DNA from: Hyphomicrobiales bacterium
GTDB lineage: Bacteria > Pseudomonadota > Alphaproteobacteria > Rhizobiales > Rhizobiaceae
Reading direction: 5' to 3'
Length of the DNA stretch: 64,000 nucleotides
Assembly (NCBI GenBank): GCA_021775415.1
Contig: JAJFHV010000002.1
Span: 1 to 64,000, forward strand
Shown: in pieces, positions 34,970-43,257 of the stretch
Layout of the letters: each line of letters begins with the position of its first letter
Numbering within the stretch: the stretch's first letter is position 1
Made by a program: the position numbers and the translations under genes
Notes under the pieces: model-generated
Told to the model about the DNA's origin: nothing
The model's database searches: none
The model's input: the letters and a program-made list of their open reading frames with translations, nothing else

Positions 34970-36230
34970 CGTCAATAAATGGAGCATCCAATTTGTTGGG
35001 AATGGCGTTGAGCTCGGCCAAGAAGGGTTGTGCGGCGCTGTAGTTGATGAGCGCCCTAGAAAGTTGAAGTGAATAGTCAAGCGACCGAAGACCGCCGGTA
35101 CTTTGTCCGCATGCGCGCGTGTTGCTGGGGGGGCGCCCGAAAGGTTCGGTTGGATTCAAATTTCTAAACCAGCATGAGGCTCGGTCCCAACCGTCATTTC
35201 TTCTTGGTGTCATCCCCGCGCGTTGCGGGAACATGGCGGTTGAATGACAGCTTAGACAACTGGATACAGGATTATCTACAGGCCCATTCATACGACCTCC
35301 GCGGCCAAAGTCGCGTAATAAATCTGCCTTATACAAAATGATACTCTCCTCTGGCATTTGTCCGTTTTGGGCATCTGCATCAGACAGATCATTATCGTTT
35401 CCCCACATTAGCCCAACGGCACGCAATTTTCTCCAAGGATTCGTCTGAGTGCTTGCAGGGTCATAGATAAAAGTTCCAAAAACCCATCCGGTGAATTCAT
35501 CCGCATCTGTGTCGCGAACCCCAACATCAAGTTGAAACAATCTTAACTTTGCCCGCGTGCGGGGATTTGAAGCTCTCGGGCAGCTACGTGCATTAACCGG
35601 TTGTCTGGCGTTGATGTTGACTTCCCATTCAGGCGCACCAGTGACGATGTCTGTCTCCTGAGCGATTGCTTCAGTGAAGAGAATCTTAGCAACAACGGTT
35701 CCCGGAAGGAATGTTGCCTCGCTCACGTCGGGCGGTGATGTTCCGTCGCCAAATACTTTACCGAGCGTATAGCCGCCGATTGGGTTATAAAAACCAACAC
35801 CCCAAGCTTGCGTACATCTGCGGTGATTGCTTCCCAAATCACCAGCCGGAGTTGAACGTTCGCGGGTTAGTCCATGAATGAACTCTCGCCCATTGCCGTG
35901 AGAAACCATCCAAGGGACGTGATACCATTTTCGAACAGAGTTATCCTGCACCCGCCAGCTATCTGGATCCTGCCCCTCGAAGACGTAATCCAGAACAGCT
36001 TCCATGTATTCATTGGGTTCGGTCTTAAAATCAAACGCTTTCCAGGGCTGCGTGTCTTCTGCCGGTATGCTGGTTGGAAATTTGAAGCTAGGTTCAAATA
36101 CCGGGCCGGGCCAATTCGCTGGTGGGGTGTTCTTAGCCGGTTCCCATCCAGCAGGTGTTTGAGCCTCCGCTGTACTTCCCAGCAACACCAGTGCAAATAA
36201 AGCCAGGGATACCTGATGGATCAAACGCAT
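34905..36230 (-). CDS. Exported monohaem cytochrome c-like protein
   Basis: 441 residues. Signal peptide about 1-23 (ends STAEAQ). A single c-type haem motif CLSCH lies at about residue 325 in SSCLSCHSTAMFPQ. The rest is Trp-, Pro- and Asn-rich, with no transmembrane helix. A beta-rich domain (residues 150-290) contains GWVFGTFIYDP. Probably a periplasmic electron carrier or oxidase component; the electron partner is unknown. It stands alone, with a regulatory gap of over 300 bases upstream, and appears to be cargo between backbone genes. The tyrosinase is 19 kb away, so a joint function is speculative. Confidence 0.75.
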   Translation of the reverse strand: MRLIHQVSLALFALVLLGSTAEAQTPAGWEPAKNTPPANWPGPVFEPSFKFPTSIPAEDTQPWKAFDFKTEPNEYMEAVLDYVFEGQDPDSWRVQDNSVRKWYHVPWMVSHGNGREFIHGLTRERSTPAGDLGSNHRRCTQAWGVGFYNPIGGYTLGKVFGDGTSPPDVSEATFLPGTVVAKILFTEAIAQETDIVTGAPEWEVNINARQPVNARSCPRASNPRTRAKLRLFQLDVGVRDTDADEFTGWVFGTFIYDPASTQTNPWRKLRAVGLMWGNDNDLSDADAQNGQMPEESIILYKADLLRDFGRGGRMNGPVDNPVSSCLSCHSTAMFPQRAGMTPRRNDGWDRASCWFRNLNPTEPFGRPPSNTRACGQSTGGLRSLDYSLQLSRALINYSAAQPFLAELNAIPNKLDAPFIDVNRQLNDLTLDDEEPIYDVQR

Positions 36231-36551
36231 ATTGTCCTCCTGTTAATCTCCGAATACTAGGCAATATTCTGTCGGGGTATTCTAACGGCGAACACCGATT
36301 CGAGTAGGTTCAGGTGCTGCTCGCGAGCAATTCTACATCAGAACAGAGATTAATTTGTACTTGCAGCAGTATTATCAACCTGCTTTCATGGTTTAGGCTA
36401 AAATTTTACTGACGCATATTTGACTGAATTCAATAACATGTCAAATTTCGCAACCAGAATATTTTAAACATTGAAATGGTTGATTGGTGTCTCTGCGGGA
36501 TATGAGTTTGTTATAGTTCCGCATTGAAAGTTATGGGGAGAGGAACGTGTT
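36231..36551. other. Divergent intergenic region
   Basis: About 320 AT-rich bases between the cytochrome gene and the MBL-fold gene. It should hold both promoters; no clear consensus boxes were picked out. Confidence 0.5.
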
Positions 36552-38174
36552 GTGATTAATATTGATATGTTTGAAGTTCAGTTGGGTGCGGCAGTTCTGC
36601 TTCGATTTGAGCTAGATGACGGTAATACTGTCACAATATTGGCTGACGCCGGAACCCATGGCGGTGGCTACGGTGACAACCACGTCAAAGACAAGTTACG
36701 AAAGGCCTTGGGTGTTGGTCATGATGCACCGGTTCACATAAATTTACTGATCGGAACCCACTATGACGAGGATCACCTCAATCGGATGAATGCCATCATC
36801 ACAGATGAGAACATCACAATCGACGAAGCCTGGATGCCACCGGTTGCTGATGAAACTGAAGATGCGACACGCGATCAAGCGTTTAGTGATGAGAGTTTGC
36901 TTGCAGTAAAATTCGCCCGCGATTTTGAAAGTGGAAATGTCTACAGGCGGTACATCGCCGCAAAGCGAGATGACTGCCAGCAACTGCAAGACATGGAAGT
37001 TACCGTTGAAGCCAATTTGAGCGAATGGAACGCTGAAAGACTGGACGAAGCTCGAACCGCAGAACCAGTACAGCAGCAGCGTGATGAAGGCGAAGGCATG
37101 GAATTTTTCCACAGACTGATTGCTGAATCGGCAGAAATTCTTGGGATTGAAGAGCATTCCCATGTGGAACTTGAATCAAGTGATCTTGATGAAGACAACA
37201 TCGCTGATGTGGCATTGCTGGGGGAAGCAGACGTATGGGTTGCTCGACAGGTTGAAGCTCTCGTCACTGACGAAGGATTTGTACCACTTTGGAACGACCT
37301 CGGTGCGGAGTTAACTCGAAGCAGAACGAAGGAAACAAAGCAACGCCTGGCATGGCTTAAGAAATCGACAGCATCACGTGCCGTAAATGCGGAGGCGCTG
37401 AATGATGTCGTGGTCTCTCTCAAGAAACGGGGCGTCCCCGTATACAGTCGGCAGATCCAGGATGGCGAGCCAAGACGTTTCGTTTGGAACAAAAGGAGGC
37501 GCCAGTTTGTCGAAGTAGGCAAAAGAGCAAACGGAGAAGTCGAATTCTCGTTGCTGGGCCCATCTCAAAGCCTGGTCGCTAAGCATTGGAAAAGACTACC
37601 GATCGCACGCATGTTCAGCCTGGCTTCGGCAACTGACATTCCAATTGTCGGTATTAGTCCAAGCAATCAGCTGAGTTATGTCATGCACTTCAAATCAGAA
37701 GGTCAAGGCATCTTGATTTCGGGAGATACGGGCTGCGTCGATTTCAAACCTAAGGGCAGGACCGAGTCTTACTACAAAAAATTGCTCAAAGCACTCAATC
37801 CGCTTCATGTCGTGCAAATTTCGCATCATGGTGGTGCCAACGCCCACTTCTACCGGGTATTGCTCAAGTCTGGTGGCAGAAAACAGCTAAGCTCATCACT
37901 CCTGCTCCTATCCCATGAAACCAAATCAAAATCGCGCCCATCTAACACCCTGCGAACATTTGTAGGCAAGATCCGAACGCTTAAGGATGGACCGACGCTC
38001 GTGCTGACAAGTGTGCCTAAACCAGAAAATATCAGTGATTATGCTGATCTGATCCACGATGTGGTCGGTGCGGCAAGTGACGAGGGGGATGCTAGCATCA
38101 AATACGATGGAACATCATGGACCGTGATCAAACACGCAATCGATAAAGCTCCACTTTTGCCTGTAAAAAAATAA
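36552..38174 (+). CDS. MBL-fold metallo-hydrolase with a large insert
   Basis: 540 residues. The N-terminal strand-rich start MFEVQLGAAVLLRFE and GTHYDEDHLNRM give a metallo-beta-lactamase metal motif of the form HxDxDH instead of HxHxDH. Later motifs are ILISGDTGCVDF and VQISHHGGANAHF, as in the ComEC/Rec2-type MBL branch. Residues about 100-330 are a charged helical insertion with Glu/Asp-rich runs. There is no membrane channel domain. It may be a nuclease or phosphodiesterase; such standalone MBL proteins occur in conflict systems. GTG start follows ggggagagg. It is monocistronic. Confidence 0.82.
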   Translation: MINIDMFEVQLGAAVLLRFELDDGNTVTILADAGTHGGGYGDNHVKDKLRKALGVGHDAPVHINLLIGTHYDEDHLNRMNAIITDENITIDEAWMPPVADETEDATRDQAFSDESLLAVKFARDFESGNVYRRYIAAKRDDCQQLQDMEVTVEANLSEWNAERLDEARTAEPVQQQRDEGEGMEFFHRLIAESAEILGIEEHSHVELESSDLDEDNIADVALLGEADVWVARQVEALVTDEGFVPLWNDLGAELTRSRTKETKQRLAWLKKSTASRAVNAEALNDVVVSLKKRGVPVYSRQIQDGEPRRFVWNKRRRQFVEVGKRANGEVEFSLLGPSQSLVAKHWKRLPIARMFSLASATDIPIVGISPSNQLSYVMHFKSEGQGILISGDTGCVDFKPKGRTESYYKKLLKALNPLHVVQISHHGGANAHFYRVLLKSGGRKQLSSSLLLLSHETKSKSRPSNTLRTFVGKIRTLKDGPTLVLTSVPKPENISDYADLIHDVVGAASDEGDASIKYDGTSWTVIKHAIDKAPLLPVKK

Positions 38175-38605
38175 TTGGAGGTTCTAACGATTGCTGATGG
38201 GCATCCTTCCACAGCTTCTTCTTAAGCCAAACCGATGCTAGTGGGGTGAGCCGGTACAGTGATCGGTACCCCTAATCACGGATCCAGAATTTTTGATGCT
38301 CTTGTTATGGGATTGTCCGGTTGAATTGCTTGCTATCTGAGACAATAATATCGAGCGTGTGAATGGAAAACTTGCTCTGGCGCCTGCCGTGCTTCGCTTG
38401 GCTAAGGAAAATTATGCTCCTATAAAGCAGAGCCATCCGGCTTGTCCCGTCAATGGCTTCGCCATCCTGCGTTCTGCTCCAGCCCTTCTTAAATTACGGG
38501 TGACCGGCCGCGCCGGATGACTGAAGGCTTGGGAGAGCAGATTCAAGAAAAGGCGAGTTAGTATCTAACCCGCCTTTAATACAAGAACGAACGCTACCGA
38601 CTGAG
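38175..38605. other. Intergenic region with terminator hairpin
   Basis: 430 bases between the convergent MBL and RuvC-like genes. Apart from the 13-bp hairpin at 38549-38577 no gene or repeat is evident. Confidence 0.5.
38549..38577. terminator. Bidirectional terminator-like hairpin
   Basis: AAAGGCGAGTTAG-tat-CTAACCCGCCTTT: a 13-bp stem with one mismatch and a 3-base loop, with A and T runs at both feet. Well placed to end both the MBL (plus) and RuvC-like (minus) transcripts. Confidence 0.75.
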
Positions 38606-39067
38606 TTACGAAATCCTTGGCTGATCAATCACCACAAGCGCCATTGCCAGAGCCTCAAAGTAGCTGATGCTATAGGGTTCCGATTGCCAGATACGCGGCT
38701 CCTTGGGGAGCTGTGGTTTGAGGTCAGAGAAGCGATTGGCTAAGGCCTGCGCTTCTGCGTACTTGTTTTTGTACTTTTGCAACCGGGTTACCGCTACATC
38801 CAACAAGTTTGCCTGTTCTGCCACCTTGGCGATGGCGGCAATCAGACCCTTGGCATGTTCACCCTTGTGCGATTCATCGGTGATCTTTTCCGTCACCAGT
38901 ACATCGGGTTTGAAGAACTTGATCCACGCTGTCACCTGTTGCCGGGCTGCCTTTGGTGAGCGACTGGCCTTTTTGGAGAACTCCCAATATTTGAGATGTC
39001 CATCCATCAAAAAGACATAACCAACCCGGCCCGTGGCCGCAGCAATCGACAGTACCCTAAGACGAGC
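38606..39067 (-). CDS. RuvC-like RNase H-fold nuclease
   Basis: 153 residues. The order of strands and acidic residues resembles RuvC: RVLSIAAATGRVGYVFL (first strand, but the usual Asp of the first motif is not evident), DVLVTEKI (Glu) and SYFEALAMALVVID (C-terminal acidic helix). It is related to Holliday-junction resolvases encoded on mobile elements. Start at 39067 overlaps the XRE gene's end by 11 bases, showing coupling. Possibly a structure-specific nuclease for the element's recombination. Loss of the first Asp would make activity uncertain. Confidence 0.6.
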   Translation of the reverse strand, partial: ARLRVLSIAAATGRVGYVFLMDGHLKYWEFSKKASRSPKAARQQVTAWIKFFKPDVLVTEKITDESHKGEHAKGLIAAIAKVAEQANLLDVAVTRLQKYKNKYAEAQALANRFSDLKPQLPKEPRIWQSEPYSISYFEALAMALVVIDQPRIS

Positions 39068-39410
39068 CATGTTCCGTTGGATCAAATTCATCCAATCGGG
39101 CAGCCAAGCGGTTCAGGGTATCGTGGCGGTTAAAACGACCAATCCACCGGTTTGATACCACCGGCAAAGTGGCCAGCCGTTCCTTGAGTACCTGGTGCGC
39201 ATCCTCAAGGGCGCTGCCAAATAGGCGTTCAAAAGATCGGCCATAGATGAGTGACAAGGTGCAGATTTCCAGCACACTCGGCAATCGCTTGCCTTGTTCC
39301 ATGAGTGAAACCTTGTCCTTGTACACGTCTAATAAATGAGCGCAGTCTCCCTGGGTCAGACCGGCTTTTTTCCGGGCTACCTTCAGGTCCAGCGCAAATG
39401 ATTGCGACAT
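39057..39410 (-). CDS. XRE-family regulator
   Basis: 117 residues. The N-terminal Cro/C1 helix-turn-helix reads VARKKAGLTQGDCAHLLDVY, then KDKVSLMEQGKRLPS. The C-terminal 50 residues are helical and basic. It is transcribed away from the recombinase module and followed by the RuvC-like gene in overlap. It probably regulates the divergent recombinase genes across the 350-base gap that holds a long hairpin. Confidence 0.9.
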   Translation of the reverse strand: MSQSFALDLKVARKKAGLTQGDCAHLLDVYKDKVSLMEQGKRLPSVLEICTLSLIYGRSFERLFGSALEDAHQVLKERLATLPVVSNRWIGRFNRHDTLNRLAARLDEFDPTEHGSS

Positions 39411-39551
39411 ATGTTTTGGGTTTAAACTGATAATCCCTGCATTGAGTCTATAGAGCTTGATGTGGTGGCGGTAGACCTACTAAGTTGCGATATTCGCAAC
39501 CCAACACCAGCAACACTGCTCCTACTTTGAGATTTACTCAAAGAACACAAA

Positions 39552-39632
39552 ACCACCAATTCGCTATTGGGTAATCGTTCTGCGGAGGGGTGAAACCCCT
39601 CCGTTAACAACCCATAGCAAATTGGTGGTGGT
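39552..39632. other. Long nested hairpin (possible cruciform or structured RNA)
   Basis: Outer arms ACCACCAATTCGCTATTGGG (39552-39571) and the sequence at 39611-39632 are near-complementary. Inside them is a perfect inner hairpin CGGAGGGG-tgaaa-CCCCTCCG (39583-39603). It lies between the divergent XRE and recombinase genes. It could be an operator, a recombination or transfer-origin structure, or a small RNA. No such function can be assigned from sequence alone. Confidence 0.6.
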
Positions 39633-39759
39633 ATCAGTGATCTAGTGTTTTGGTGTATTCAGCCTACCGGAATCCGGACTCAATGCAACTAGGCCCCAAT
39701 TGCGCTAGAACAGAATGGGGCCGTCTTTTATTAAGACGTACAGGCGCTAAGATTCTTTC

Positions 39760-39921
39760 ATGAAACCAGAAATTCCACCAGAACTGGAGCGCTATCTGGC
39801 GCTTTGCCAACGCATCTATGAACGCATGGAACGTGACGGTACCTGGCCATGGCCGGATGAGCCGGACTCGCCAGATTCTCCAGATGTGATAGATTCAGAG
39901 GATAACCCCAATGATTTATGA
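39760..39921 (+). CDS. Small acidic protein coupled to the serine recombinase
   Basis: 53 residues: a helix KPEIPPELERYLALCQRIYE followed by a Trp/Pro motif and an Asp/Ser/Pro-rich acidic tail. It is too short for most gene callers, but its stop overlaps the recombinase start (ATGA at 39918), a strong sign of a real, co-translated gene. The acidic tail suggests a DNA-mimic or recombination directionality factor (inference). No clear ribosome site is seen. Confidence 0.6.
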   Translation: MKPEIPPELERYLALCQRIYERMERDGTWPWPDEPDSPDSPDVIDSEDNPNDL

Positions 39922-41480
39922 AACAGTGTTTTGGCTATGTCCGTGTCTCTACCGTCAAGCAAGGCGAGGGGGTTTCGCTGGAGGCCCAACGCGAAGCAAT
40001 TGAACGCTTTGCCGCGCAAAACAATATCACTATAAAACACTGGTTTGAGGAAAAAGAAACAGCTGCCAAATCCGGTCGTCCTGGTTTCAATTCCATGCTG
40101 AAACAATTGCGGCAGGGTAGGGCTGATGGTCTGGTCATTCACAAAATTGACCGTTCCGCCCGCAATTTCCGTGACTGGGCTAATATCGGTGAGTTGTCTG
40201 ATGCTGGTATTGATGTTCATTTCGCCAATGAAAGCTTGGATTTTCGCTCCCGGGGTGGACGGCTGTCTGCTGATATTCAAGCGGTCATTGCTGCTGATTA
40301 TGTCCGCAATCTGCGCGAAGAATGTATCAAGGGCATTCGCGGACGATTGAAACAGGGGCTTTATCCCTTTGCTGCCCCAATTGGTTATCTCGACAATGGC
40401 AGCGGGAAACCAAAGACACTTGATCCAGTTCGAGCGCCTTTAGTGAAGCGCGCGTTTGAATTATACGCCAGCGGGCAATTCTCCATTAAATCGCTGGAGC
40501 GCGAAATGGACGTGCGTGGATTGCAGACCCGCAACGGTCGTGCGGCCAGCAAACGTTGCATTGAAAACATGCTGTCTAACCCGTTCTATTGCAGCCTAAT
40601 CCGCCTGAAACGCACCGGTGAAATTTTCGAAGGTACACACAAAAAGCTTATATCCGCCAAACTCTTTGAAACGGTGCAGGCTGTCAAAAGTGGCAAGGCA
40701 ATCAAAAGAGTTACCCGGCACGACTTCTCATATAGAAGCCTGTTTCAGTGCAACTTGTGCACTGCCACCATGCATCCAGAGCGGCAAAAGGGTCATGTAT
40801 ATTACCGGTGTCACAACCCCGATTGCCCAACCAAATGCGTCCGTGAAGAACGGATTGAGCAGAAAATCATCGCAGTTCTTCAAAAGGTGAGGTTCAGCGA
40901 ACCGCATTTGGAATACATATCCAACGCGGTTCAGCAATGGTGCCAGAAAAGTGCCAGCCCGGAACTAGCCAAAACCCATGCGATGCAATTGCAACAGGTT
41001 GACAATCAACTGGAGAAGCTTGATGACGCGGCTATTGAGAAAATTATTGACCAGCAAAACCATGGCAGACGCAAAAAGGAACTGTTGCTAAAACGCACCA
41101 GGCTTGAAGAAGCAAAGTCGAATGCCGGGAAAATGCGAACCCATCCAGCGACGGTGCGCAAATTCTTCGAACGCCTGAAAAACCTTGCAGAACACTACAT
41201 TTTCGCCGCGCCAAACGAAAAACGCCAGATCGTTGAAATAGCGACTTCGAACCGGCGACTATCGATGAAAAATGTATATTTGGAGCCAGCAAATTGGCTG
41301 CTTGCAACCCAAAATGCGTTGTGCGTCCCATATGGCGGACCACAACGTACCACTTTTCGAACCAATCAAGAGCTAAACGACCAACAGATCGAGCAATTGA
41401 TCGAACTTTCTCTATCGGATGAGGCAGGAGAGATTCAGGTAATCCTGGATTCAGAGAGTAATCGTACTACTCACCTGTGA
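39918..41480 (+). CDS. Large serine recombinase (array-associated)
   Basis: 520 residues. Resolvase domain about 1-150 with YVRVSTVKQ (nucleophile Ser11) and IHKIDRSARN. Recombinase domain about 160-260. A zinc ribbon (CNLC...CHNPDC...C) lies near 275-310, followed by a coiled coil (about 345-400) and a C-terminal tail. The last 49 codons, from 41334, are the master copy of a repeat found three more times downstream. It probably acts on a site inside its own 3' end. The stop overlaps the 3' end of the opposite-strand OLD-like gene by 14 bases. Confidence 0.92.
   Translation: MKQCFGYVRVSTVKQGEGVSLEAQREAIERFAAQNNITIKHWFEEKETAAKSGRPGFNSMLKQLRQGRADGLVIHKIDRSARNFRDWANIGELSDAGIDVHFANESLDFRSRGGRLSADIQAVIAADYVRNLREECIKGIRGRLKQGLYPFAAPIGYLDNGSGKPKTLDPVRAPLVKRAFELYASGQFSIKSLEREMDVRGLQTRNGRAASKRCIENMLSNPFYCSLIRLKRTGEIFEGTHKKLISAKLFETVQAVKSGKAIKRVTRHDFSYRSLFQCNLCTATMHPERQKGHVYYRCHNPDCPTKCVREERIEQKIIAVLQKVRFSEPHLEYISNAVQQWCQKSASPELAKTHAMQLQQVDNQLEKLDDAAIEKIIDQQNHGRRKKELLLKRTRLEEAKSNAGKMRTHPATVRKFFERLKNLAEHYIFAAPNEKRQIVEIATSNRRLSMKNVYLEPANWLLATQNALCVPYGGPQRTTFRTNQELNDQQIEQLIELSLSDEAGEIQVILDSESNRTTHL
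41334..41480 (+). repeat. Recombinase tail repeat, copy 1 (in the intact gene)
   Basis: The last 49 codons of the recombinase, beginning GGPQRTTFRT. Its first 30 bases are almost identical to copies at 43087, 44540 and 46421. Similarity also extends about 15 bases upstream (gcgtcccatatggc versus accgtcccattatgc in copy 2). Confidence 0.85.
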
Positions 41481-43005
41481 TCTCTGCTTTCCAAGGTATC
41501 AACACTTCTTCAATTATCTTTTTAAGCTCCTCCGGGACATCTTCTTTGGTTCGCACATGATCATGCAGAAGCTGCCTCATGTATTTGCCCCTTGGAACTG
41601 TAAAGCTATCCTTAGCAACATCGCGGAACTTGACACCTTGGTCGCCATTTAGGGCATTAACTGCCAATCTGGCTTTATCTTCATCGCCTTGTTGAGCGGC
41701 AGCCATCAAAGGCTCTGGATAGTAATATTCAATTTCGCGTCTTTCCAAGATTCGTGCGGGCATACCTTGCCTCTCCAGAGCATTGATGAATTTAGTTGCA
41801 TTTTGAGACGGATTATCAGCTGGTGCAGAATCCCGATCTCTCAACCAAAAGACATGTCCTTGAGCTGGCACGATGTTTGAGACATCAATGACGCCGCTGA
41901 TAATTCCCTCAGCGGCACCACCTGCATATTGCAACACTCCGACTGAGACATCTGAGAAATCTTCTGCATAAATCTCCTCAAATATGTGACGGAAGTAGAC
42001 TACGTCGTCAGCACCTTCCACCATGAAGCAAATATCCTGATTAAACATGTCGCTTGGACGCACACCAAGATCACCCATGACCGTTCTAATCGCGTCATCA
42101 TCAATCCTGGCGACAGTGCGCTCGCCGCCAATGTTCTGGATGCGGTAACAGTTCAGCGGTTCGAGGCCGTTTAGGAAGATTGGTGAGTGAGTTGAAACAA
42201 ATATTTGTAATCCTTTCTCAGCAACCAATTGATTTAGATAACCAACGAAACGTCTCTGCATATCAGGATGAAGGCCCATTTCGGGCTCATCAAGCAGCAC
42301 TACGTTTGCACCCGATATCTCAAGTTTCACAAGAATATCCACAAAGTGCCTTAAACCGGAACCTGAATATATAATGTCGAGTTGCCTGCCGTACTCTTCG
42401 TAAAACAGCGTGTCTATGTCGTCCTCGGTTCGCCCACTATCGATACGCGTCAGGTCCGGAAAAAATGCTCTCACTTCATCTATCAGATTTTGATACGACT
42501 CTGGCGTGAGTCCTCTTTCGTTTCTCTGCCCATAGAACTTGATAGCATTCAGAATTTGCAGGCCACTGATTCCCTGGAAATTCCTAGCTTCAATCCGCTC
42601 AACAATCGTCTTTGGTGTGAAGTGGCTGCGATTTGTCACGAGAGAATTAACGTCTGGCCAAATCAAAATCGACCGAATTTTCTGATCGTCGTTCGCTGCC
42701 GGTTCTATGACCGGACGAAATCGCTCTTGAGATCCAACTTGTATTTGCGAACCATCCTCGTAAGTTAGCCCGAGTCCAAATTGACCAATGTCCTCAAATA
42801 GATCTTTAATTTCGAGCTTGAGTTGAAAGCGCGAAAAATCACCGTACTGTAGAGCTAATCCAGCGATGTCGATCGCATGAAGTATGCTGCTTTTGCCACT
42901 GTTATTCTTGCCAACTAAGACGTTGATAGATGATACGTCCTGTAGTTCTACCTGACGTAATCCTTTAAAGTGCTCTATACTGAAGTTCGTTAATTTGTGT
43001 GCCAT
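41467..43005 (-). CDS. OLD-family ATPase/nuclease-like protein
   Basis: About 512 residues. ABC-type ATPase domain with Walker A VGKNNSGKSSIL near 32-43, signature-like YSGSGLRHFVDI and Walker B VVLLDEPEMGLHPD, then a His switch STHSPIFLN. The C-terminal region has a TOPRIM-like VEGADDVVYF and LRDRDS. This layout matches OLD nucleases, such as GajA of Gabija, that act in phage defence. No GajB helicase neighbours it. Start is taken at ATG 43005, though an in-frame TTG at 43023 exists. Orientation is opposite to the surrounding array, and it appears to be cargo. Confidence 0.85.
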   Translation of the reverse strand: MAHKLTNFSIEHFKGLRQVELQDVSSINVLVGKNNSGKSSILHAIDIAGLALQYGDFSRFQLKLEIKDLFEDIGQFGLGLTYEDGSQIQVGSQERFRPVIEPAANDDQKIRSILIWPDVNSLVTNRSHFTPKTIVERIEARNFQGISGLQILNAIKFYGQRNERGLTPESYQNLIDEVRAFFPDLTRIDSGRTEDDIDTLFYEEYGRQLDIIYSGSGLRHFVDILVKLEISGANVVLLDEPEMGLHPDMQRRFVGYLNQLVAEKGLQIFVSTHSPIFLNGLEPLNCYRIQNIGGERTVARIDDDAIRTVMGDLGVRPSDMFNQDICFMVEGADDVVYFRHIFEEIYAEDFSDVSVGVLQYAGGAAEGIISGVIDVSNIVPAQGHVFWLRDRDSAPADNPSQNATKFINALERQGMPARILERREIEYYYPEPLMAAAQQGDEDKARLAVNALNGDQGVKFRDVAKDSFTVPRGKYMRQLLHDHVRTKEDVPEELKKIIEEVLIPWKAEITGE

Positions 43006-43086
43006 CCTCACATCATACTCCAAATAATGGCCCTGACTATCTTCAGGTATGCCATAAAACTTTGATGTGAAAAGACCGTCCCATTA

Positions 43087-43221
43087 TGCGGACCACAACG
43101 TACCACTTTTCGAACCAAGTCTAAGCTAAGCGACCAAGATATCGAACGATTGATCGCACTTTCTCTTTCAGACGAGGCAGAGAAAATGCGGATGGTGTCT
43201 TTACCGCAAAAAGGAAAATAA
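43087..43221 (+). pseudogene. Recombinase tail repeat, copy 2
   Basis: A 45-codon in-frame fragment beginning CGPQRTTFRT and ending in a stop at 43219. It reads as a recombinase C-terminus (SDQDIERLIALSLSDEAEKM) without the rest of the gene. The first 29 bases (cggaccacaacgtaccactt onward) are the same as copy 1. Confidence 0.85.
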
Positions 43222-43257
43222 CGTTACATTGTGCTATGGTTTTTATGAGCGTATTTT

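Noticed and set aside
39422-39610. 62-codon minus-strand frame between XRE and recombinase
   Set aside because: It runs through the nested hairpin, and its composition is explained by that structure.
41467-43005. OLD-like ATPase as part of a full Gabija system
   Set aside because: No UvrD-like GajB helicase is adjacent; the neighbours are recombinase tails.
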